Part shown: positions 12,996 through 24,824 of the stretch, piece after piece
How the letters are laid out: each line of letters begins with the position of its first letter
How positions within the stretch are numbered: the first letter of the stretch is position 1
Source of the DNA: Rhipidocladum racemiflorum
Lineage: Eukaryota; Streptophyta; Magnoliopsida; Poales; Poaceae
Assembly (NCBI GenBank): GCA_036346355.1
Contig: CM070570.1
Span: 49,863,592-49,927,591, forward strand
DNA: 64,000 bases
Direction: 5' to 3'
Notes under the pieces: generated by a model
What the model was told of the DNA's origin: nothing
Databases searched by the model: none
Seen by the model: only the letters and a program-made list of their open reading frames with translations
Translations under genes and position numbers: made by a program

Positions 12996-14085
12996 AGTGG
13001 CAGAGCTAGAAAATTTTGGAAGCCTAGGCAAGCTTAACTATGACCAAAAAGGCAATAAATGTGAAGAAGTCCATATACACATCACACAAGCAACATTGAG
13101 AACCACATGAAGTTTTTTTTTTTTACTAAAATCATAGTCCAATACACATGTGAACATTCTATGGATGAAAACAAAGAATTATAAGTCAAGTACCTTACTA
13201 TGACTGTATGACACTATCAATAAAAGTCCAACCACACCACACATGAAAAGAATCTCTGTAAAATAAGCATACGTTGATTAGTGCATCATATAACATAACA
13301 AATATAAGAGATAATAAGTAAATACATAATAAACTAATAGTCTAATTTATTTTGTATAGTTCTTATCAACTACTGGTGTTGAGTGGCTGCTCCACCTCCA
13401 CTATAGCCTATACTCTATAGGGTCACAAAGAGTGCCTGATGTTCTAAGGCTCAAATCTAGGAGTTCAAAATTGACAATTACACACACTTGAGCACATGAG
13501 CGTCTGAACAGCCCTACTGCCTGCTCCACCAAATGTCTGAGGACTGAGTGGCCTGTTGTGCTGGCCCTCCAGGCCTCCATGGCTTGCTCTACTGCTCTCC
13601 ATGGCCAGCAGCTAGGGGTGGCTTGCTTCACCACCTAGCTTCAGGCCCTCCACGGCTCCACCGACTTACCAAGCTCCGCCCCTCTCCTGCTCTGCCGCAT
13701 CCACTAACTCAATGAGCCTGCCCCGTCCACGGATACATCGAGTTCGAGCTCGTCTGTTGCTCCACTTGATTTCAGATTTTTGGATTTGGGGATGGATTTT
13801 TGGATTTGGGGATGGATGACTTGATTTTGGATTTGGGGATTTATGGATGGATTTTCGGAGTTGAGGATGGATTACTTGATTCGGATCGAGTTGATGCATG
13901 GGCTATGGTATTTTGGCCCGCTGGTTGGTCTGTTGGTGTGCCATGGCTAACTCGTAAGTCGGTGGTTTGTCACCATGAGCTTGCTCGAAGGAGATTGGGC
14001 TTGCGGCAGCGTGGAGTGCTCCATTGTAGGGGTCGCCATTGATGGGAGCCCAGGCAGCCTTGCTCGAGAGCTGACTCTGCCATAG
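12996..14085 (+). mobile_element. Mutator-like element (MULE) with 9-bp TSD
   Basis: A 1,090-bp insertion in LTR E is flanked by perfect 9-bp duplications TTGTCAGCT at 12987-12995 and 14086-14094. Nine-base duplications are the hallmark of Mutator-like elements. The ends share a short inverted TGGCAGAG (left AGTGGCAGAGCTAG, right reverse complement CTATGGCAGAGTCAG). The left half is AT-rich. The right half (about 13380-14040) is GC-rich and could be captured genic DNA, but no ORF in it resembles a protein I know. No transposase is visible, so it is non-autonomous. Strand is arbitrary. Confidence 0.65.
13770..13876 (+). repeat. short tandem repeat inside the MULE
   Basis: About four degenerate copies of a roughly 20-24-bp unit built on 'tttttggatttggggatgga', purine- and T-rich on the plus strand. 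Confidence 0.7.
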
Positions 14086-15684
14086 TTGTCAGCTGTCTGT
14101 GGCATGTCGATGGGTTATCTATCGATGTTTTTCATTCAACTGCTATTTTTCTTAGAATTAAAGCCATGTGAGGCCTAATAAGTGTAAAGTTTACTTTAAA
14201 GTTATTCTTCTATCTTCTATTCAATAATATAGCTTTTTTATTATATTTTCGTTGTGTATGACTGTGAAATTTCATCTATGTTGCCATTGTATGCACTAAT
14301 GTGATCCTGAACTACTGCAGTATACTAGCTGATTTGCATATTTGAATCCCAACAGGTTATCTACCGATACCCACAATATAGAAATTTTATTAAAATTACA
14401 TGAATGCATAAATAAATTTGTAAAAGAATATAAATTAAGTGAAGTAATAGGATCAAAATGGTCAAATAAATATAAATTAAGTAAAATAACATGATCAAAA
14501 TGGTCAAAGGAGGTGCTTGCCTTACACATTGAATTATTGGGTTAGTTCATGGTCGACGAGGAAAGTTTTCGAGATATTGGTATCTACACGTAGTAAATTG
14601 TAAAGCAATAATAAGAACTAAATAAATTCAAACAGACACCAAATTGAAATATTTTTGTAGATTCAGAAAAAGCATGATTTTAGAAAAAAAATAGAATCTG
14701 GTTTCAATCAATTTGAAGTTTGTATGCAAAAGTTATGAGTATTTGAATTTAAATTAGCTTAAAAATCCTTAAATTGAAAAGAGGGATGATGACAAAGATG
14801 TATTTTGAGAGATTATGCCTCTCAATAGAGGAAGCATATTCTCTACTGAATTGAAAGCGTATTTGCCATTTTATGGTATTTGAATTTATTTTTACAGAGA
14901 CTGACAGGTTGGGTCCTCATATCAGTGTTTATTATTTTTAGAAAAGGACTGACATGTGGGATCCACATGTTAGTGACTCATACCTAAACATCAGTTTAAT
15001 TTAAAATCACACCATTATTTCCACCTAGGCCCACATGCCAGCGACTGAGTTTTTGATTTTGGTTTTTTTAAAATAAAACCGACATGTGAGACTGGCTTGC
15101 CATCAACTGAGAGAGAGGGGGGTATGAGTGCCTGACAGGAGGGACCTGCTTGTCGGTGACTCAAAGCGGGGCAGCAGTTCAGGTGATGTTGCCGATGGTG
15201 ATACTTGTGGCGCGAAGGCTAGGGATTACAAGAGGAAGTGGAGGATGTTCTTAAGGAGTGGTTCACGATGGTTAGGAATGGCTGGAATGGGCTGGAGGGG
15301 AGACCTTGCAGTGACGGCCATGGCGGATGGTGTAGGAAGAGATATGGAAGTGTTGGTGCAAAAGTGACGGAGGGGAAGCACCAGGGGCAACAGGGTTCCA
15401 TTTTGGGGGTTGGCAGCGGTAAGGGCTCACCGAAGGGGCTTGGCGACGGTGACCCAAGGTGGCAGAGAGTGGTGACAATGGCAGCGATACCCTAGTAGAG
15501 TAGAGCTGCTAAGGAGGAGGGGAAGTGATCAGGACATGGTAAGGAAGCTTTAACTCAGGGGAATTTGGACATGGGTCATTGAAGAAGAAAGAATTTTACT
15601 TATTCTTGTTACTCTTAACAGCAATGGAGCTTCTCAGAGGAGCAACAGCATAGGTCTCCGAGAGGAGGAAGGATAGGGAGCAGA

Positions 15685-18067
15685 TGTGATACTACGGGAT
15701 TGCATAACCTTAGAAAGCATGAAATTTGCAATTAGAACCCTACGGTCTGACGTTTTAGCGTGTTTCGGGCTGTTTCCGGGCTTCCGGGCCTCTCCGGGGT
15801 CGTTTTGGGCCCTGAGGGGAAGTCGTGGGCCGGAGGTGGAGTACTTGGGCCCATGTGGGAGTGGTGGGGGTGCAGCACAACCTGCTGCCCTAGCCCCTCC
15901 ACCTCCCTTGCGCCCCCCTTTTTCCCCATCTCCTCCTCCCTCTAGCCCCTCCTCCTCTTCCTCCACACCCCCAAGCCGCACCACCCCCTCCTCCTTGCAC
16001 CTCCTCCCCCACCACCACGTGCCCTTGCTGCGTCCCCCTCGCTGCCATGCCCCGCCTCGGTGCTGCCCTCGCCGGTAGGAGGATCCGCGACGAGGAGAAC
16101 CGGAGGCCACGTCGCGTGGGGAGAGATCGGGTGGAGTTCGCGCGAAGGAGAGCGATCGATTCATGGTTCGTCAATAAGGTAATGGGGGAAATCTTTGGGG
16201 ATTGATTAGATGCTGTGTAGAGGTGATTTACCATGTTTTTAGATCAAGGGAGGTGCTGCCATGGGTTAGATCTAATGAAAACTAGAGATGTATTCACATT
16301 TTGGTTCGGGCAGATTGGGAACCCGAACTAGGGCAGGCGTTTTCGCCAATTTCGAGTTTGAATCTGACCGTACGGACTTTTAGGAAGTTGTATATAATTT
16401 CCTTATCTTTCCGTGCATATAAAGAACGTTAAAATCCACCCAGCCGTTTGGGAGATATGTCCGTTTTACCGAGCGCTGTCAAATCTGTGACGAGATTGGG
16501 ACAGTTCGTGTTCAACGTTAGATTAAACAACATTAGAGTCCGAATTAGTCTTTCTCTATAACTAGAAAAAGTTGGGAAATTTTCTAAGCTACGCGGGGAT
16601 GTACTCGTTTAATCAATTTGGAGTCCTAGAACAGAAGTTATGCCCATTGGAAGGCTGCTGTACTGAAGGGACAGATTTGCTGTTTTCTGATTTTAGGAGT
16701 TGTAAGCGAAGTTGGGGTAGTTGGATATATGTGTGCTGTTTTGTGGACTCGATTTGAGTGTGTGGCACGTGTTTGCAGGTGGTGTGCCTCCGGGAGTGCC
16801 CTCAACCTCTCGTCACTCCGTTGCCCGTGGTTGAAGGCAAGTGTGTTGCGTGGATTGTATGCTATACGTGTTGCTAGAACTGCTTGATATTATTTGGAAT
16901 AGATAACATGTTGTTTTGCCATGATTTACATGTTATAATTGATAGGAGGTCCTTAGGCCATGATTTAAATGTTATCGATGATATGGTGTCCTCATGCCAT
17001 GATTAACAATGCTTGTTGTTGACAAATGATTCACTTGCAATGTTTTGAATCAGAATCACAATTGTTGAATACGGTCCTACATGTGGAGATGCCATGTGTT
17101 GATATGCAATATTTCTATTCCTGTATACGTTGCTGTCCATTTTGCATACATGGCATATGTTCATGGCCGTCCGGTGAGAACTGTTATGACTAGTCCGGGG
17201 CTATTCTTTTGAGTAAGTCCTACATCGTGACTCCGTCACCGAGGTGAATGGAAGCGAGTGATAGGCACCCTCCATCTTCGGGATGGAAGGGGGAAAAGGG
17301 TGCATGCCGACGGGTGTGCACTCAACCATACCGGTATGAGAATTCCAGGAGACATGTGCATTGCATTGCATGAATGTTATACATGAATAAGGATATTTAT
17401 GAGATGATGAGTAGAGTACTCATGAGATGATTATCATGTTGTTTTAAAGGATGCATATAATATTAAATATGATGTGTTGGGATATAACTGTGGAGACTGG
17501 AATGATGGTTTGTTGTCTTGCTCCTTGTTGATTCATTACAATACACTTTGCTGAGTTATGAACTCACGCTTGTGTTTTCGTTGTTTGTTTCTTTAGGTAC
17601 CATGCAATTGGTGCGCGGGAAAGGGATCTAGCCACACTCCTCCACGTAGTATCATAATCTAGCTAATTCCCCCATTTTTGGAGACACGACAATAAGTGTT
17701 ACAATAATCATTAGTGTATGGTTTTTATGTTTGGTTGTTTCCCTCATGTGTAACATGTGGGCTATGGAGCGAGTTGTTATATTTTCCTAGACTTAAATTG
17801 ATGCTTATTCCTTTGCTTACCATGCTTATTGACGTTTTAGTTGATGATTAGATATCATTATCGCTGCGTATGGAGATCTTGTTTATCCTACATATTGATA
17901 TGATGTTATGTTGTTAAGCTTCATGCATAAACAAAGGAGATGCTGTCAAAATTTTCAATTTATGCTAAATGATTACTTGCTGTAATTCTACCTTAAACTA
18001 TGGTATTAAACGTGTTATGGTCTATGTTTGGTGACATTCCGGGCTTAGTACAAGCTGGGGTGTTACA
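15685..18067 (+). mobile_element. solo LTR, family B (TSD GCAGA/GCAAA)
   Basis: A 2,383-bp LTR from TGTGATACTACGG to GCTGGGGTGTTACA. Flanks GCAGA (15680-15684) and GCAAA (18068-18072) match at 4 of 5 bases. It interrupts LTR G. The intron-like segment is 16179-16778 and the conserved stem-loop 17265-17303. It is more diverged than the B copies at 21164 and 30655. The 176-codon minus-strand ORF over its pyrimidine-rich part (15634-16164) is compositional and not a gene. Confidence 0.85.
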
Positions 18068-19079
18068 GCAAAGTGGGGGTGGGGTGGAGGACGACCCATG
18101 GAGCTCTTTTATTGGCACGAGGCGAGGTCCTTGACTTGGGCCCATGAGCATGGTGCCCCGGCCAAGGGAGAAAGGACAACGACACGACATGATTGCGGCT
18201 TTCCGGTGGCTTTGCAGTACACGTAGAGGGGTAAAGATGGTGGTGATGGCAGGGGAAGAGATGATCGCTCGGCGGGATTCCTATGTGGATGACGGGGTAG
18301 CAGTGGCACGGGCCTAGTGGATGAGACTAGGTGAGGCGCGAGCCTGGTTGCTGTCATGGTGTGGGTGGCACGGGGTGGCATGGCTTGGGCTGGCAGTGAT
18401 GATGTGGTAGGCGAGTTCGGGGTGCGTTGTGAGAATGGCGCAAGGCTAGCGTGGTCTAGGGCATGCTGGTTGGGGAAAAGGCTAATATGCGGGCCAGCGA
18501 GCCAGTGAGAGAGAGACGCTGGGAAGGAAATGCATTTGTTGAAGTACACTTACTCATGGTGAAAATAATTTTTTGTTTAGCCCACATTCCATTTTTGTAT
18601 TTTAAACATTTTTCCTAAAGGCCTTTAATTACAGGTAGACAACTATATAATTTTTAGAGGTAACAAAAAACTACAAATTTTATGAAATTTTTTGTGGGTG
18701 TTTTTCGATGTGGCATTATTAATGTTTTTGTAAATTTCTAGCATTTTAGAAGTTCCATATTTTCCCCATAAATTCTTTTACTACCACAGTTATTTATACT
18801 AGATGCAATTTTTGTCTTTGTACAAATAGCATCCCCAAAACACGATTCATGAAGTTTTTTGGAGAGGCTCTCCATACTATGTAAAACCTAAAAAAATACT
18901 TCCATGATTTGTACATTTTTTAATTCAAAATTTAAAATTCAGGAATAGCAACTAGAGAACAAAAAAGGTATTTCTTTAATGCAGAAATCTTTTTGGAAAA
19001 GCCAGAAAATTCATAGTAAATGCAGGAGAATAAGTTGGCAACTTAATAATTTATTTGTGGCAAAATTTGGGATGCTGCA

Positions 19080-19731
19080 TCTGTTTTGCATTCTGTTTGA
19101 ATCATTGTATTACATCAATTAAACTGAACAAAAACACGGTCCCTATTGTATATATTTTTACCGACATAATGATAAAACTAAATTATTAGTTGTTAGCACC
19201 TTTAGAGTTGCTATTTGACATCACCTAGAGTTGCTAATTTTCACAAACTAAAGTTGCTAGTACCTAGATACTAACAATGATTTTTTTGCTAGCAGAAAAT
19301 ATTTTGTTAGTTGCTAGGTAACAACAGCAAGAGTTACTAGTTGCAAGCACCCATAGTTACTACCAACTAATGAAAATTGGTTAGTTGACATCACCTTAGA
19401 GCTGTTACTTACTAGAACCTAGGGTTTTAGTTACGGGTAGGTAAAAAATACTAGATAGAATGTGCGGCGCACACCGCACCTTGTAAAATTTACCCTGTTT
19501 TTTTTTCCTAAAAGAAGACTACAGGAGGACCTAAGCATATTTTTTTCGGAGCGATCTTAACACTAAATCGAGTTGCAAAAAAAAACTATAGAGATACAAC
19601 TGTATACATATATTTCTTATTTTGAAAAATATAATAAATCGAGTTACAAAAAAAAATAGAGAGATAGAGTTGTGCACATATTTCTTTTGACGAATTTGGT
19701 TAACTCTTTATTATCACCCGATCAACCTTCT
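19080..19731 (+). repeat. locally repeated sequence: TTGCTAG-motif cluster, then left arm of repeat R
   Basis: From about 19190 to 19430 the motif 'gttgctag' and variants recurs about every 25-40 bases on both strands; the motif also recurs at 42975-43045. From about 19560 to 19731 lies repeat R: 'atcgagttgcaaaaaaaaa', '(t)agagatagagttgt', 'cacatatttcttttgacgaat' and 'ttggttaac..tttattatcaccc'. R resumes at 39174 and again at 41770, so the elements between are insertions in it. Bases 19727-19731 (CTTCT) are the left target duplication of LTR C. No gene is visible. Confidence 0.65.
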
Positions 19732-21163
19732 CGTAACATCCCCAATTTTGGTCTTTTGCCAAAAGCTAATTCAAATTAATTAAATTCAAAATTTGAATTT
19801 TCTTTAGTGTTTTAATTAACCTGGCATCCTTGTCCTTCCGAAATTGGAGTTCAATCCTTCTTCGTATGCAAAGTCAAAATTCTAAATTCCGGTCCTTATT
19901 CGAAATTCCACCTGAGTTCCAAAATGCACCAAAAATCCCGAAACCTATTGCATTAGGTTCCAAATATTCTATAATATTTTTGAAAATTTTTCCAAGATTT
20001 GTAGAATCCCTTTGGTATTTTATCTCTCGTGCGCTTTCTTCAAATTCATTATATTCGTCCCAGAATTATCTAAATTCCAACATTCATCCAAAAAGAGTGA
20101 AACCAATTTTATTTAGTTCAAAATATTCCCTAGTATTTTTAGATCCTTTTTGCTATTTTATCTCGCGCGTCATTGTTTTTTCACTATTCATTGACCAATG
20201 GAAAACTGCCACGTGTCCTGCACTGTTCAAGCTTCTTCCCCATGCGAATTCAGTTACAGAGAGGAGAGCTCATTCTCTCCATTAATGGTACCATAAATTC
20301 AATCCTTCATAACTCTTCCTATACTCCACCAAATCACTCACGGTTTGATCTGGTGTGAAGCTGGAGATCAGGAAAATCCATTCCCCACCATCATTCATCA
20401 TAAATCCCGCCGGAAACGGCTCAATTGAAGGAAAACCGAAATGCAATCAAACTCCAATAACTTGGCTGTTACTCCACGAAACGATGAGCCACCACTTCCT
20501 ACAACTTCGTCTCGGCGACCCCTACCCAGTGCTCATCTCCCCACGCAACCTCTCCACTCCAATCTCCCGAAATCTTGCAAGATCCGATGCGGGTCGCCGT
20601 TCATCGACAACGCCGCGGCAAATTTTGATCCGATGAGGTGCTTGCAAATCCGTTCATGTCACCGTGTGCGCGTCGTTGCCACGAACAAAAGCCCTCAATC
20701 AATTTTGGTTTTTGTTGCAGGACGGCGACGAATTTCGCAGTTGAAGTTTCCGATTGGAGAGTCGTTCATCGTCGATTTCTCCCAATCCGGTGATCCCCTC
20801 CGAAATCCGACCACACAACTAGATTCATCTCATCGCGTTCTATGTGGTGCTCACTTTCTTTTTGCGATCCCATTCTCCAAAAAAAAAATTTTATTCGTTT
20901 GTGCGCGTCGCCGGTTCGGCCACCGTGCATGCATTGTCTCTGGCAAGCGTTTCCAGGCGATCCGCTGGTTCGATCGTCCTATAAAATGAACCCTAGATTC
21001 TTCCCCTCATTCCCCACACAACCCAATTGGAATTTCTCCTATCCAACCTACGGATCTCCTTGTAGAAGCCGTTCTTTTTGAAATCCAATGAACTTTCGGC
21101 AAGCTCTCCCGGTCACTTCCGACCTCCGTTCGGCCTCAAATTTTTACTCGAGCTCCCTCTCGA

Positions 21164-22831
21164 TGTGACACCACGAAGTGTCGTAACCTTATAAAAAGTG
21201 AATGTTGAGCTCAAAAACATTACGAAATATGGTATTGGAGGTTAAAACCATATGGTAAGAGGTTTAATAGCGTTTCCGGGCCGTTGCCACGTTCTCTGTT
21301 TCGGGCAGCATGAGCAGTCGGCCTAGGGTTCGGTTTTTCGCCAATTTACAGTCCGAATTTGGTCGTCCGCCTGTTGAAGAAGTTGTAGATAATTTCAATA
21401 TATTTCTGTGGGTATAAAGAACGTTAAATTCCTATCAGCCGTTTGAAATTTATGGCTGTTTTACCGAGCGTGTTAAAATCTGTGACGTGATTGGAACAGA
21501 TCACGGTATTCTGTAGATTAAACCACTTTAGAGTCCGAATCAGTCTTTCCTTATACTTAGAAAAAGTTTTCCTAAGCTACGCAAGGATGTACTCGTTTAA
21601 TTGATTCGGAGTCCCAGAACCCAAGTTATGCCTTTTGGAAGGCTGCTGTCCCGACGGGACAGAACCTCTATTTTTGGGTTTTGCGAGTAATTGGCAATGT
21701 CGGGGTAGATGAGGGTTTGCGTACTGTTTTGTGGACATGATTGTGAGTGTGTGGTACCTATGTGCAGGTGGTGCGACCCCGGGAGTGCCTTCTACTTCCC
21801 GCCAATCCGTTGCCCGTGGTTGAGGCAAGTGTATTGTAATGGATAGCGGTTTGTAGGATTGCTAGTTGAGACTAGATGAACTTGATTATATGACATGATC
21901 ACTTGCCATGCTTTAATGATTTCCTATGATATGATGAGTATGCTATGATGCCATGTGTTAAATGTACAAGTTTATTATGATGTTGGCATATTTGCATGCA
22001 TGGCATGTTACATGGCCCGGGCGGTGAGAAAGTCATAACTAATCCGGGGAAGGTCGGTGAGAAAGTTATGACTAATCCGAAGAGCCAAAGAGTAAGTCCT
22101 ACATCGTGATTCCATTCACCGCGGTGAACGGAAGCGAGGAGTAGGCACCCTCCATCTTCGGGATGGAAGGGGGGAGAGGGTGCACACCGACAGGTGTGTA
22201 CTCAACCATACCGGTATGAGTTTCCAAGGAGACATGAGCATCGCATTGCACTACATACATATTGATGATGATGATGATATGTGACCATGAATGAGATGGT
22301 CTACATGATGTGAGATATTATTGCTATGTGATTGTTCTTGTTGTACCATTGCAATATGCTTGCTGAGTTTTGAACTCACGCTTGTGTTTTCTTGTTATTT
22401 TAGGTACCATGAGAACGGCATGCGGGAAGGGAAATAGTCACACGTCCGCACGTAGCTTCACCCATTTTGATTCCAAGTCATTCAATTAGTTTTGATAATA
22501 AAATGCGTGTGATGATTATTGCTTTAAGGTTTAGCTTTGCTATATGAGAGTTTTATTGTTCGTTTAACTCTTGGAGACATTAAGTGCTTGATAATAGACT
22601 TATATTGTAGTTAAGTCTTTAATTATTGTTGTTTTAGTTGTCTCTCATATTGCCTTATATTGCTATACTGTTGTTGCTCCTTCAATTCATGTTAAAACAA
22701 AGGAGATGCTGCCGAAATCTCGGTTTTTAGCATGTGCGCCTTTGCTGGAATTTATGTTTAATTGTGGTATTTAGATGTTGTTTAGCTTATGTTTGGTAGC
22801 ATTCAGGCATATTAATTGCCGGGGTGTTACA
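21164..22831 (+). repeat. 5' LTR of the coding B element, internally deleted
   Basis: It starts TGTGACACCACGAAG and ends GCCGGGGTGTTACA. After about 120 bases (CCGGGCCGTT near 21287) it jumps directly to 'gccacgttctctg', losing roughly 500 bases that other B LTRs carry: the pyrimidine-rich block, leader and intron donor. The junction has a GTT microhomology. Acceptor-like GTGCAG is near 21766, palindrome CTGTCCCGACGGGACAG 21646-21662 and stem-loop 22145-22183. Confidence 0.85.
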
Positions 22832-22833
22832 GT

Positions 22834-22845
22834 TGGTATCAGAGC
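22834..22845 (+). other. primer-binding site, initiator tRNA-Met
   Basis: TGGTATCAGAGC starts two bases after the LTR end at 22831. It is complementary to the 3' end of plant initiator tRNA-Met, the usual primer of Tekay and many other gypsy elements. It fixes the plus orientation of family B. Confidence 0.92.
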
Positions 22846-23160
22846 GGGCTGTAGGTCCTTGGAATATGTATTTTTTTTAGTGTCATACCTTAAGTTGCAA
22901 CTAAAATATGATGTGGAATAACTTAGAAACATGGCTTAGGTTCTAACTAAAACTTTTTCATAGGATAGCAACATTAAAACTTGCAAAAGTGGAATAAGTA
23001 ACTTAAAATTTTGATACACTTGGTTGCACAGTAGGTTGGGGTTTTAGTTCATCATTGCATTGCGCTTGATTATTTAATGAATATTATGTCTATGTGTTCT
23101 TGATTTTATGATGTTGTGTTTATGGTTATGTGATCGGACGGTTGTCTGCCTGTAGCAGCC

Positions 23161-24367
23161 ATGCCGAGGGGTAGAGGCCGTGGTCGCCGTGGCCGTGGAG
23201 GCCAGGGGCGAGGTTCTCAGGGAGTTGCGGAGTCTCTGTCGAGGGTAGCGTTCGCTCAATGCTCATGGGCCAGCTCAGGAGGAGCTTCCAGCGGCATCGT
23301 GGGGGCCGAGGTACCCGCCGCCAATGCGGATTTAGTCCAGGCTCGCAGAGGAGATTCAGAGGCTGCGCCAGCTAGCCATGCCAGCCCTGTTGTTGTGCCT
23401 CCTCGCAGCGGCCCCGCTGCTTGCCTCTGCATCGGAGCCGAGGATGAGTCTCCGAGAGTGGATGTCCCTCCGTCTTGACAATTTTGATGGAGCGGGCACG
23501 CCGATCCAGTCCGCAGATTGGCTGCGATACATGGAGAGGCAGTTTGAGGTCCTAGAGTTGACATCGGTTAAGAGGGCTCGATTTGTGGCTTTTCAGCTGA
23601 AGGGCCAAGCTGATATCTGGTGGGAGGGGGTTCTGGCTGCTAGAGCCCCCGATCTTGGTCCGGTCACCTGGGAGGACTTTGTGGCTCTCTTCCGAGCCAA
23701 GTTCTACCCAGAGTCTTTCCTTGAGCGGATGGAGCATACTCTGACGATTCTTTCCCAGGGAAAGAGGTCGGTGGCAGAGTATGAGGTGGAATTCAACAGC
23801 GTGGTGCGCTTCATGCCAGCTGTGGCAGCCGACGACAGGGAGAAGGCGAGGAGGTTCCGTAGAGGCCTCAACCAGGAGTTCAGAGTCGTCATGGGAGCGA
23901 CCGTCCCTCGTGACTTCTGCTCCATGGTGGAGCAGGCGAAGGGCATGGAGCTCGAGTTGGAGCTCTCCCGGGATAAGCAAAACCCGGGTGGTTCAGAGTG
24001 TGGTTGGACTGGAAGTTGCAACCACTGTGGCAAGCCTGGCCACATGGGACGAGTCTGCCGAATGAATCCTGGTAGCATCATCAAGTGGGAGACGGTGCCT
24101 TCTCCTCTCGCTCCAGCGGCGTCTTCCAGAGGATCGGTGCACATGATGGCGGCTCCTGCTCCTCAGCCGCCCTTTGCGTGGGTGCCACCAGCCATCGTGC
24201 CCGCAAATTGCCTGCTTCCTCCCAGAGTTGCCTCCTCCGCCCCACTCTGTTGGGGCATCACCGAGTCGGGCTCATCGTCCCGACGCCACCAGGAGTGTAC
24301 GCTTTGCCGATCACGAGTCACCGGGCATCCAGAGGTGGTTTCGGTACTCGCTCGTGGATTCCGTTGA
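23161..24367 (+). pseudogene. gag of the B gypsy element (frameshifted)
   Basis: The ATG at 23161 begins an Arg/Gly-rich leader (MPRGRGRGRRGRGG...) typical of this group. The frame is lost, and the gag capsid-like (Retrotrans_gag) domain lies in another frame from about 23430: 'DNFDGAGTPIQSADWLRYME', 'QLKGQADIWWEG', 'WEDFVALFRAKFYPES', 'YEVEFNSVVRFMP', 'RFRRGLNQEFR'. A single zinc knuckle, CNHCGKPGHMGRVC (CX2CX4HX4C), is encoded near 24018-24059. Gag would form the retrotransposon particle and package RNA. At least one frameshift lies between the leader and the capsid region, and the frame ends at 24367 before protease. Confidence 0.85.
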
Positions 24368-24369
24368 TG

Positions 24370-24620
24370 CCTTTGTTCGCTTTGATTTCGGAGCATCCTA
24401 TTCTTTTGTGTCGCCTCGAGTTTGCTAGTAGAGCTAAGTTGGGAGTTCAGCGGATTTTTGAGTCTCGTGTTAGCCGGTTCTCTGGGGTTTGATTGCTAGT
24501 TCCTTGGTTTGCCCGGTTGCACCATCGCCATTGATGACGAGGTTTTCTTCGCCAATCTTATGGTGATCCAGCTTGGCTCCTTTTGATGTCATTTTGGGCA
24601 TGGACTGGCTGCATCGCATC
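24370..24620 (+). pseudogene. aspartic protease remnant of the B gypsy element
   Basis: In the same frame as the downstream reverse transcriptase, 'FDFGASYSFVS' (Asp codon at 24383) corresponds to the protease motif D-S-G-A-S-x-S-F, with the Ser replaced by Phe. 'DVILGMDWL' at 24585 is the second conserved protease-region motif. Stops and frame changes lie between them. The enzyme would cleave the Gag-Pol polyprotein. It is not functional here. Confidence 0.75.
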
Positions 24621-24824
24621 CGTGCCAAGATCTGTTGTTTAGCGGAAGACGGTTGCCTTGCAGGCCCCGTCAGGGGTAGAGTTGACCTTTCAGGGTGGTA
24701 TACCCTCCAGCCTGGCTTTGCTTTGGCTAGTCTGCTTTCGGTCGCCGTTTGAAGCAGCTTGGGTTTCCTCATGGCTATGTCGTAAAAGCCATCTTCTTCA
24801 GTTTCCATTGAGGAGATTCCTGTA

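Larger units (their letters stand above)
6801..14354 (+). mobile_element. old solo LTR E (A/C-like), split by B elements and a MULE
   Basis: The 5' part 6801-7777 begins TGTAACATCTC and has a TATA-like GCTATTTAAGG near 7333. Later parts, about 10240-10631, 12826-12995 and 14095-14354, align in order with the 3' half of LTR A: 'ttctgtgcat..cttg..gagta', 'acccttgcca', 'ggttgaagag', 'ctgtggcatg..gatggg', then an end at CCCAACA. Flanks GATTA (6796-6800) and GGTTA (14355-14359) match at 4 of 5 bases, consistent with an old target duplication. The middle of the LTR is missing, apparently deleted together with the 3' part of the inserted B element. A (TTA)n microsatellite is near 10508. Confidence 0.65.
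5254..19079 (-). mobile_element. old LTR G (relative of A and C), minus strand, split by E and a solo B
   Basis: Read on the minus strand, 19079-18073, 15684-14360 and 6800-5254 follow the layout of LTR A in order. The TGCAGCATCCC start is followed by a GC-rich promoter/leader, cytosine-rich 'cccacatgtcag' stretches, the 'aacttttgc' block, 'ctttgacc..ttgatcctat' (about 14510), 'gtcaattaaggacc' (about 6470), 'acttacccttgc' (about 5635) and a TGTACA end at 5254. The intact length would be about 3.9 kb. The right flank 19080-19084 is TCTGT; the left flank has been replaced by LTR B. No coding sequence is apparent. A ~41-bp tandem duplication lies near 14425-14510. Confidence 0.65.

Noticed and set aside
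15634..16164. 176-codon minus-strand ORF (with a 130-codon plus ORF opposite)
   Set aside because: Lies in the pyrimidine/purine-skewed leader of a solo B LTR. Long frames on both strands are compositional, and other B copies break them.
18109..18549. 146-codon minus-strand Pro/Ser-rich ORF
   Set aside because: Falls in the leader of LTR G; no homologue recognised and no splice or start context.
20441..20989. 182-codon ORF
   Set aside because: Lies in the promoter/leader part of LTR C, spans the TATA-like site, and resembles no known protein.
23552..24144. 142- and 146-codon minus-strand ORFs
   Set aside because: Shadows of the gag coding frame on the opposite strand.
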